Part shown: positions 31,463 through 37,381 of the stretch, piece after piece
Numbering within the stretch: position 1 is the first letter of the stretch
Layout: each line of letters starts with the position of its first letter
Source of the DNA: Mycobacterium sp. 1081908.1
GTDB lineage: Bacteria; Actinomycetota; Actinomycetes; Mycobacteriales; Mycobacteriaceae
Length of the DNA: 37,381 nt
Direction: 5' to 3'
Assembly: GCF_001673535.1 (NCBI RefSeq)
Contig: NZ_LZLY01000120.1
Coordinates: 1 to 37,381 of the forward strand
Made by a program: the position numbers and the translations under genes
Notes under the pieces: generated by a model
The model's database searches: none
What the model was told of the DNA's origin: nothing
Seen by the model: only the letters and a program-made list of their open reading frames with translations

Positions 31463-32605
31463 ATGGTCGGTTTTGCATTGTTGCCGCCCGAGGTCAATTC
31501 GGCCCGGATATTCGCTGGGACTGGGGCGGGTTCGCTGTTGCTGGCCGCGACCGCCTGGGACGAGTTGGGTGCGGAGTTGGCGTCGGCGTCGGCATCGTTT
31601 GAGTCCGTGGTGTTTACGACGTTGGCGACCCGCTCGTGGTCCGGTCCCGCGGCCGCGATGATGGCGGCTAGCGCGGTGCCTTATGTGCACCATCTAAGGG
31701 CAACGGCCGCTCACGCGGAGCAGTCGGCGATCCACGCCCGCACGGCGGCCGGAGTGTATGAGGCTGCGCGGTCGGCCACGGTGCACCCGCTGGAGGTGGC
31801 CGGCAATCGGCAGCTGCTCGCCCTGTTGGTAGCGACCAATGTGTTGGGTCAAAACGCCGCGGCCATCGCGGCTACGGAGGCGGCCTATGGCGAAATGTGG
31901 GCCCAGGATGTGACCGCCATGATGGGCTACCACGCAGGGGTGGCATCCGTGGCCTCGGCGATGAAGCCGTTTGGCGCTCCGTCACGGGATTTGCCGAAGG
32001 GGTTGCGGCCGTGGGGGCCTGGCCCACAGATACCGTCGCCAGTTAGCAGCGGCGCTACCGGCGGCGGCACGCATGGTTTGCCTTCGTCGTTGTTGTCCTC
32101 GGTTCCGATGATGTTGCTATCGACTGGGGCCGAGATCGCGATGTCGGCAGCCAGCATGTTGATTTCGCCGTTGATGTCGCTGGCACAGATGGCCCCCGCT
32201 GCCACCCCGGCGGCCGCGGCGGCTCCCGCGGCGCTCACCGCCGGGGTTCCTGCGGAATCGCCGACCGGTGGTGCGGTCGCGCCGGCGGGCGGCGCAGTGT
32301 CCGCCGGTTTGGGTCAGGCGCGAATGGTCGGGTCGGTGTCGGTGCCGCCGACCTGGGCGGCGACGGCAGCTCCCGCGGCGATGGCCGAAACGGCCATGAC
32401 GGCCGGCGTTGACGGGCCCGTCGCGGCCGCTTCGGGTGCCGCCGGCTTCGGCGGTTCGGGTATGCCGATGATGCCGATGTCCGGCGGAGCCGCAGCGGCT
32501 GCCGGCGCGGGCGACCCCGGTGGCGGCATGGGTGCGCGCGCCGGTGCCGGCTCGTCTGTTCTCGACCAGGCGCGGCCCAGCGTTGTGCCGCGCCAGGGTA
32601 TCTGA
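31463..32605 (+). CDS. PPE family protein (SVP subfamily)
   Basis: A 380-residue PPE protein. The PPE motif lies at residues 8-10 (ALLPPEVNS), the WxG turn in RSWSGPAAAMM, and the SVP-subfamily signature in GSVSVPPTWA near residue 293. The central and C-terminal parts are Ala/Gly/Met/Pro-rich. I chose the ATG at 31463 (MVGFALLPPE) because GAGGGATC lies before it and PPE proteins begin this way; the longer frame is not needed. It precedes two Esx genes by 60 bases, the order seen in ESX-5-type cassettes. It should pair with a PE protein for secretion. Confidence 0.92.
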   Translation: MVGFALLPPEVNSARIFAGTGAGSLLLAATAWDELGAELASASASFESVVFTTLATRSWSGPAAAMMAASAVPYVHHLRATAAHAEQSAIHARTAAGVYEAARSATVHPLEVAGNRQLLALLVATNVLGQNAAAIAATEAAYGEMWAQDVTAMMGYHAGVASVASAMKPFGAPSRDLPKGLRPWGPGPQIPSPVSSGATGGGTHGLPSSLLSSVPMMLLSTGAEIAMSAASMLISPLMSLAQMAPAATPAAAAAPAALTAGVPAESPTGGAVAPAGGAVSAGLGQARMVGSVSVPPTWAATAAPAAMAETAMTAGVDGPVAAASGAAGFGGSGMPMMPMSGGAAAAAGAGDPGGGMGARAGAGSSVLDQARPSVVPRQGI

Positions 32606-32665
32606 TGAACGCACGTGAAGTAGCAAGTCTTCGCGTGAAATCTGTTTTATGGAAAGGAATTACAA

Positions 32666-32962
32666 GTGACTGCTCGATTTATCACCGATCCGCACGCGAT
32701 GCGGGATATGGCGAGCCGTTTCGACGCCCACGCTCAGACGGTGGACGCCGAGGCGCGCAAGATGTGGGCGTCGTCGACCAACATCGCCGGCGCCGGGTGG
32801 AGCGGAATGGCGCAGTCCACCTCGTACGACACGATGGGCGACATGAACCAGGCGTTCTCCAACATTGTGAACATGCTGCATTCCGTGCGTGACGGGCTGA
32901 TTCGGGATGCGAACCACTACGAATCCCAAGAACAGGCGTCCCGGCAGATCTTGAGCAGCTAG
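32666..32962 (+). CDS. WXG100 protein of the QILSS group (EsxJ/K/P/W-like)
   Basis: A 98-residue Esx protein ending in QASRQILSS, the signature of the EsxJ/EsxK/EsxM/EsxP/EsxW group (CFP-10-like partners). The WxG turn is in AGAGWSGMAQS, and the C-terminal secretion motif YxxxE appears as YESQE. It forms a helical-hairpin heterodimer with the next gene's product and is exported by ESX-5. The GTG at 32666 has GGAAAGGA upstream. The gap to the partner gene is 34 bases. Confidence 0.95.
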   Translation: MTARFITDPHAMRDMASRFDAHAQTVDAEARKMWASSTNIAGAGWSGMAQSTSYDTMGDMNQAFSNIVNMLHSVRDGLIRDANHYESQEQASRQILSS

Positions 32963-32996
32963 CTGTTTCCCGACACAGAACGGAGGATCGACGACA

Positions 32997-33281
32997 ATGT
33001 CGATTAGTTACCATTTCGAGGATGTGGCCACCCACGGCGCCACCATCCGCGCTCAAGCGGCGTCCTTGGAGGCCGAGCATCAGGCCATCGTCGCTGATGT
33101 GCTTGCGGCCGGGGACTTTTGGGGCGGCGCCGGATCGGTGGCCTGCCAGGAGTTCATCACTCAATTGGGCCGCAACTACCAGGTGATCTACGAGCAGGCC
33201 AATAGTCACGGCCAGAACGTGCAGTCCGCCGGCGACAACATGGCCGCCGCGGACGCAGCGGTCGGGTCCGGCTGGATCTGA
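32997..33281 (+). CDS. WXG100 protein of the Mtb9.9 group (EsxI/L/N/O/V-like)
   Basis: A 94-residue Esx protein closely matching the EsxN/Mtb9.9 group: GATIRAQAASLEAEHQAIV, DFWGGAGSVACQEFITQLGR, NYQVIYEQANSHGQNVQ, and a C-terminus of AVGSGWI. The WGG turn is the WXG equivalent. It is the ESAT-6-like partner of the preceding QILSS protein, and a probable T-cell antigen as in other mycobacteria. GGAGGA precedes the ATG. It is the last gene of the cassette. No ESX core components are nearby, so this is a detached substrate module. Confidence 0.95.
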   Translation: MSISYHFEDVATHGATIRAQAASLEAEHQAIVADVLAAGDFWGGAGSVACQEFITQLGRNYQVIYEQANSHGQNVQSAGDNMAAADAAVGSGWI

Positions 33282-33600
33282 GTGCCCACCGACCGTCTTC
33301 CTCACACTGGGCAAGCCGGTTTTTGGGCTCGCGTGACTCGCGCAACTAGGTATGCGTAGTTGTCCGTTGCAGGCGACCCCACCTACGACAATTTCTCCCA
33401 TAGTCGTTGGTTGACGGGCCTCCAGCCGTGAATGCACCACCGCCCAGGTCGCCGGCAAGGGGCGCGGTTGGCCGGGGCGATGGAGGCCACCGGTGGCCCG
33501 GGCTGCAAGCGCGGCATCAGCTGGAAGGAAATAGCGAGCTTAAGCCTTGCGCCAGTCCTTGGACCGGTCAGCTGCAGCGCGGGGCGCCGCGGCGCACTCG
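33282..33600. other. Convergent gap between Esx and lectin genes
   Basis: A 319-base stretch with no supported gene. GGCCTCCA (33417-33424) and TGGAGGCC (33481-33488) are an 8-bp inverted repeat with a wide loop, possibly part of an end structure for the convergent transcripts. No T tract is seen. Confidence 0.4.
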
Positions 33601-34065
33601 TCAGGGAACGGTATCCCACGCCTGCCCGGGCGTCCCGTCGCAACCGCGGGTGTTCACCCAGGTGCCGGGATCCGTGCCACCGAGGACGGTGAGGCAGCCA
33701 AAAACAGTCCTTATCTGGCCGTCGGGCTGGATGGTCCAATTTACGCTGTCCCAACAGGTCCGGAGGTCCGCCTTCCAACCGCCCAAGTCCACATCCAGGC
33801 ACCTCCCGGGAAAGGCCGCGCTCTCGAGTCGCCCGTCGGGGTTGAGATTCCAGCGCTGGAAGTCCGCACCGTTGCAAGGGTTTACCACCATCGGCGTGTA
33901 CCAGCCAGGATTCGGGGCGTCCAGACAAGCATCGCCCAATCGGCTCCTCAACTGAACCGGGCCATCGGCACGTGCTCCACTAGCACTTAACAGCGCTACA
34001 CCGAACACGGCGCCGAGCATGACCGCGGCCTGGCGCGCACCGCGCATCAACCGTGACTCGTGCAT
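33601..34065 (-). CDS. Secreted ricin-type beta-trefoil lectin (sMTL-13/Rv1419-like)
   Basis: A 154-residue exported protein. Residues 1-34 are a signal peptide (GARQAAVMLGAVFGVALLSA, cleaved near GARA-DG). The mature part is one ricin B-type trefoil, with QxW motifs in DFQRWNL and GQAWDTV and a weaker NWTIQ between. Six cysteines lie in pairs typical of the fold (GDACLDAP, NPCNG, GRCLDV, RTCWD, GCLTV, RGCDG). It resembles the secreted M. tuberculosis lectin sMTL-13 (Rv1419) in size and layout. It should bind galactose-type glycans. The ATG at 34065 has GGAGGAG upstream. It converges on the Esx pair. Confidence 0.88.
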   Translation of the reverse strand: MHESRLMRGARQAAVMLGAVFGVALLSASGARADGPVQLRSRLGDACLDAPNPGWYTPMVVNPCNGADFQRWNLNPDGRLESAAFPGRCLDVDLGGWKADLRTCWDSVNWTIQPDGQIRTVFGCLTVLGGTDPGTWVNTRGCDGTPGQAWDTVP

Positions 34066-34294
34066 TTCTCCTCCATCTTCTCGTTCTGTCCCACCTCACC
34101 GATCAGTACAGACGGTGTGAAGCAGGTGCAGCAGATATTTCGCAAAGGCTCGATCGGCACCATCGATAGCGAAAGGCCTCGACTGAGCTGGCTTTGAGTG
34201 CGACGCGTCCCGGACGGGACTCGATCCAGCCACGGAGTAGTCCGCATGCTCGGAGAAGCTTGGTCTCTCGCAATGGCGATTGCCGAACCGTCGC

Positions 34295-34939
34295 CTAGTT
34301 CACTTCGCAGAGCGACCGCAGCCCATATTTCATACTCCTGTTCAAGTGCCCGACCGTGATTCGCGCGGCGAAGGAGGAATCGCCTTCGCGGATGACGGAC
34401 ACCAGAATGCGATAATCGCGACGGGCTTGCGCCGCCAGTGCCGGTTGGGCGTGGAGCGCCGTAACGGTCTGCCGGGTTGATCGCTCGCGCAAGGATCTCA
34501 CCAGGTCGCACAGCAGAGGCCGGCTCGCGCGAAGCGGATGTGTGAGGCGGCTGCAGAAATCTCGGTTCAATCTCGCCCACGTTGCCACGTCCGACTCGGT
34601 GTCCATTTGGTCAAGCAGCTCGGCCGCCTTGGTGCACGCGACGGAGCGGTCCGCTTCGGGTAGTGCGGCCAATTCGGCCATCGCACGTGGCTCAAGCATC
34701 GAACGCAAGGTGTAAACCTCCCGCAACTCGGCGGCGTCGATATTGAGCAATCCCGTTGCGGCAGAGTCACGCAACCCCCCCAGCGTCGAAATCACATTCG
34801 ACCCGGTCCGTCGCGTAGTCGCCGGGAGGGCGTCGCGCGTATCAAACACGATCTCCCCGGACAGGATCATGTTCCGCAGTTGGTCCCGCAAACCATCCGA
34901 ACCGGCTTGCCTGATTTTTCCGGATCCACTGTGCGTCAT
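34295..34939 (-). CDS. Degenerate GntR/FCD-family paralogue
   Basis: A 214-residue paralogue of the regulator at 23217. The FCD half aligns well (ELREVYTLRSMLEPRAMAEL, then ARLNRDF and GHLNRS). Its winged helix is eroded: VTPVREALRDLAAIGLI in the paralogue corresponds to VISTLGGLRDSAATGLL here, and the wing (AHKGARVHT) is deleted so that NID runs straight into AAEL. Two of four metal ligands are changed (His141 to Cys129, His188 to Tyr176). Asp127 and His198 remain. The frame is open, with an ATG at 34939 and AAAGGA upstream. It may be a decaying copy or a DNA-binding-deficient modulator of the intact regulator. Confidence 0.8.
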   Translation of the reverse strand: MTHSGSGKIRQAGSDGLRDQLRNMILSGEIVFDTRDALPATTRRTGSNVISTLGGLRDSAATGLLNIDAAELREVYTLRSMLEPRAMAELAALPEADRSVACTKAAELLDQMDTESDVATWARLNRDFCSRLTHPLRASRPLLCDLVRSLRERSTRQTVTALHAQPALAAQARRDYRILVSVIREGDSSFAARITVGHLNRSMKYGLRSLCEVN

Positions 34940-35379
34940 CGATCGATTCCTTTCTGGTGCCCGCGACATTGATTTCGGTGTTGTGCGGGAGGTGGTTGGG
35001 GGCATAAGACTCGATGCCACGAGCCAGACGGGCAAATTGCTTACAGGCGGACCGATGGCCCAATTGGCCCGGTCCCGCAGACATCCGACGATGGGTTCGA
35101 GCGCAACCCGGATACGAAGTAGGAATTGAGTAAAGGCCGATACGTCGGCGAAAGCAGGCCAGTGCCCGCTTGCCCGCTGGCGCCCGCGATGGCACAGGAC
35201 TTCGCCGTCGCCGCTGCGCCGATACAGGTCGGGACCACTGTGCAGGCGCCCAGCACCGTCAACGCCGGTGCGGCGGCATAGAAAAGCTCTCGTATCAAGG
35301 CGTACTCCATCTCGCGCGAAGGTGGGTGGTCGAGCGGATTGTGCTGCAGATCCAGAATGCTCAGCCTGCGACAATTGGG

Positions 35380-35397
35380 CATCGGCCAAAACGCGCA
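35380..35397 (+). repeat. 18-bp inverted repeat, left copy
   Basis: CATCGGCCAAAACGCGCA is found here, and its exact complement at 35693-35710, 295 bases away. No transposase lies between the two copies. Confidence 0.85.
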
Positions 35398-35692
35398 TGT
35401 TTTGTGAATCCGTTGTCGTAGACGGCGGTGACGGCTACTGCGGTCCAAGTACATCCGCGGGGGCAAAGGCAATTGACGTGCATCGATAGCGTCGATCGGT
35501 TACTGACTAGCACCCGCCCGGCCCCTGACTGTTATCCAGCTCACTCCACTGTGACCTCCGCGCAGGAGTTTGACCAAGGGCACGCGGCCACCGGACCTGT
35601 GGAGGCCGAGGCAGGCGAAGCACCGCAGTAGCGATATATGCGTAGACGAATATCGCGGCCGCATAACCTACGACAGTCCACCACCCAAGAAT

Positions 35693-35710
35693 TGCGCGTT
35701 TTGGCCGATG
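35693..35710 (-). repeat. 18-bp inverted repeat, right copy
   Basis: The exact reverse complement of the copy at 35380-35397. The match ends sharply at both sides. The pair could be the ends of a small non-autonomous element, or two copies of a longer-range binding site. Confidence 0.85.
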
Positions 35711-35854
35711 GATCCGGTTTGCTCCGCCCGTAGCGTCGATTTGCGTCAAGAGGTTTCGCCGACGCACGACCGCCTTGCGCAGACAGCGCGGCGGGACGTT
35801 CACTGACCGGCTGCCTGGAGAGTGCTTGGTCAGCAGTACCTATGGAGGGTTGAC

Positions 35855-37381
35855 ATGGACATCATGCTGGGAGTCTCGGTGGCACCGGCCTCGGTCCAGA
35901 TGGTGTTGGTCGAAGGCGAAAACGCCGGCGCCGCTGTGGTCGAAGCGGAAGTGTTCGAATTCGCCGAAGCCGCCGACCCGGAACCCACCGGAGCGATCGA
36001 TCAGGTGATCTCCGCGATTCTGGGTACCCGCGAGGGTGCGGCTGACGCGGGCATCGAGCTGTCGTCCATCGGGGTTACCTGGACCGACGACGTGGAAGCG
36101 GCCACGTTGCGTGACGCTGTGACCGGCTACGACCTCGAGAACGTCATGCTGGTCTCGCCGTTCCTGGCCGCCGTGGCATTCGCCCAATCCGCCGGCGGTG
36201 CAATGGGTTACGACCGCACCGCGGTGCTCTTCGTGGAGCGCGAGACCGCGACTTTGGCTGTTGTCGAGACCTCCGGGAACTCGGTCGCCGAGGTTTGCAA
36301 GCAACGGATCGATGCGGAGTCGAGCGGCAAGGGCGTCGCGCAACTCACGGGAATGGTCCGTGGGATCGAGGATTTCGAATCGGCGCCGTCCGGCGTGTTT
36401 GTGATCGGCTCGGGCGTCGACGTCGACCGCATGAAATCCGCGCTGGAGGCGGCGACGTCACTGCCGGTGACCATGCAAGAAGAGCCAGAGACGGCGCTGG
36501 CGCGCGGCGCCGGGCTGGCGTCGGCGAACGCGCCGCTGTTCGCATCGCCGACCGCGGCGCTGGCCTATGCGCAGGACCCGGGTACCGGTGCGATCGACAC
36601 CTACGCCCTGGCCGAATACCTCACGCTGGCTACCACTTCCGTGAACGCCGCGGTCGGAACCGCCGACCTGGCATACAGCGTGGTGAGCGATGATGCGTTG
36701 GACCGGGTGGCTCCGCATGGCGGGGAGCGGCATCGCACCCGGCTTCTGCTGGTCGCCAGCGGGTTGGCTGCGTTCGTCATCGCCGCGGTGGCGTCGGTTG
36801 CGTGGGCGGTCGGCATCCACAGCTCGGTGCATGCGCACCCGAGTCCCGATCAAAGCCGCAGCGTCCCCGCCGAGGGTGCCCCAGCCTCGCCCCCGGGTGC
36901 AGCGCGGCCTCCGCAGCGGGGAAACGCCTCGGCCCCCGAGGCTTCCGGGCCTGCGGGTTCCGGGCCTGCGGCTTCCCGGCCCGTGGCTTCCGGGCCTGCG
37001 GCCTCGGCGGCTGGGCCTTCGGCGCCGCCAGGGGCCGCGTCGCCGCCGGCGCCTCCGGCCCCGGCGGATTCTCCACCGCCGCCGGGATACGGCGTGCCCT
37101 TCCCGGTCGGCCTCTGGTGGCCGGGTTTCGGTTTCAATGATTGGTGGTTTCCGGAGCCTTACTTCCCGAATCGGCCTTTGCCGCCGTATCACCCCGATCA
37201 CGGCGATGGCCCATCCATCTCCGGCAATGGGAACACCGTTTCCGGCGGCGGTGGGCCTCGCCCCGGCGGAACCACCGGCGGCCCGGTGGATGGTGGCGGG
37301 TCCGGCGGAGGCGCGCCCACGGGCGGTGGGACCGTTAGCGGTGGCTCTGGCGGCGGTGCGCCGGTGGCGGCTGGCGGCGGA
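35855..37381 (+). CDS. Membrane protein with N-terminal globular domain and Pro/Ala/Gly-rich tail (3' end cut)
   Basis: At least 509 residues, open to the window edge. Residues 1-290 are a soluble domain starting MDIMLGVSVAPASVQMVLVE, with repeated beta-strand patterns (TAVLFVERETATLAVVETSG, GVFVIGSGVDVDRM, ETALARGAGLASA) that recall an actin/Hsp70-like fold. This resembles a mycobacterial family that I recall including Rv0312. One membrane span follows at about 297-319 (LLLVASGLAAFVIAAVASVA). The outer part is a Pro/Ala/Ser-rich stalk with SGPAAS repeats, an aromatic block (GLWWPGFGFNDWWFPEPYF) and a Gly-rich end. The ATG at 35855 has GGAGGG upstream. Likely an envelope protein; its function is unknown. 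Confidence 0.85.
   Translation, partial: MDIMLGVSVAPASVQMVLVEGENAGAAVVEAEVFEFAEAADPEPTGAIDQVISAILGTREGAADAGIELSSIGVTWTDDVEAATLRDAVTGYDLENVMLVSPFLAAVAFAQSAGGAMGYDRTAVLFVERETATLAVVETSGNSVAEVCKQRIDAESSGKGVAQLTGMVRGIEDFESAPSGVFVIGSGVDVDRMKSALEAATSLPVTMQEEPETALARGAGLASANAPLFASPTAALAYAQDPGTGAIDTYALAEYLTLATTSVNAAVGTADLAYSVVSDDALDRVAPHGGERHRTRLLLVASGLAAFVIAAVASVAWAVGIHSSVHAHPSPDQSRSVPAEGAPASPPGAARPPQRGNASAPEASGPAGSGPAASRPVASGPAASAAGPSAPPGAASPPAPPAPADSPPPPGYGVPFPVGLWWPGFGFNDWWFPEPYFPNRPLPPYHPDHGDGPSISGNGNTVSGGGGPRPGGTTGGPVDGGGSGGGAPTGGGTVSGGSGGGAPVAAGGG

Larger units (their letters stand above)
34940..35854. other. Gene-poor stretch with an 18-bp inverted repeat
   Basis: About 915 bases of lower, uneven GC with no gene I can support. 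Minus-strand frames at 35041-35310 and 35507-35803 contain hydrophobic runs (for example GWWTVVGYAAAIFVYAYIAT) but lack ribosome sites, family resemblance and typical codon use. The region may be decayed DNA between the PE/PPE-lectin island and the next conserved gene. Confidence 0.45.

Noticed and set aside
35041..35310. Minus-strand frame with a hydrophobic run (PALTVLGACTVVPTCIGAAATA)
   Set aside because: No ribosome site, no recognised family, and irregular codon use; possibly decayed coding DNA but not supportable as a gene.
34940..35398. Upstream extension of the degenerate GntR frame
   Set aside because: The added sequence has no family resemblance and poor codon use, while the ATG at 34939 has a ribosome site and matches the paralogue's start region.
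35507..35803. Minus-strand 98-codon frame with a membrane-like segment
   Set aside because: The single hydrophobic run is suggestive, but the start lacks a ribosome site and the rest looks random. It also spans the right copy of the 18-bp repeat.

Overview
The window looks like chromosomal DNA of a slow-growing Mycobacterium, probably of the M. avium complex. The evidence is high GC, GTG starts, PE/PPE and ESX genes, an LpqH-type lipoprotein, an AtsD sulfatase and the otsA/Rv3489-type pair. All calls rest on reading the sequence; no database search was run.

Region 1 (1-5982, mostly minus strand) holds the 5' part of ligA, an ArsR-SRPBCC pair with two matching operator-like palindromes, a PE_PGRS-type gene, a low-GC gene-free stretch, and otsA with a 54-residue upstream partner. 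Region 2 (6200-17310) is core and lipid-metabolism DNA: an enoyl-CoA hydratase, two SDR dehydrogenases behind a KstR-type box, cpsA, two small envelope proteins, two alpha/beta hydrolases, two very small ORFs behind a SigF-type promoter, a SHOCT protein, a secreted S1-type protease, an LpqH-like lipoprotein with its own SigF-type promoter, a repeat-rich secreted protein, a strong terminator and a second enoyl-CoA hydratase.

Region 3 (17461-31400) is an accessory catabolic island. It begins with a PE-phosphoglycerate-mutase fusion and a cupin. A plus-strand set follows: sulfatase atsD, a DUF1254/DUF1214 protein, a GntR/FCD regulator and a D-threonine-aldolase-like PLP enzyme. A tightly overlapping minus-strand operon faces it: FAH-family hydrolase, beta-hydroxyacid dehydrogenase, amidohydrolase, stand-alone NifU-type domain, GlcG/HbpS-type protein and RidA. 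Region 4 (29600-34940) is a type VII secretion cassette (PE with a long C-terminal domain, PPE, QILSS-type Esx, EsxN-type Esx), then a secreted ricin-type lectin and a second GntR/FCD gene. The last gene (35855 to the end) is a membrane protein with a Pro/Ala/Gly-rich tail, cut by the window edge.

The most striking signal is the 9-mer ATCGTATAT (or its complement ATATACGAT). By eye it occurs exactly four times, always in AT-rich intergenic DNA: before atsD/cupin, before the GntR gene, before the FAH operon and before the PPE-Esx genes. This suggests one GntR-controlled regulon joining a sulfatase-led catabolic pathway to a PE/PPE/Esx export cassette. The second GntR paralogue keeps its FCD core but has lost much of its DNA-binding wing and two metal-ligand histidines, so it appears to be decaying or repurposed.
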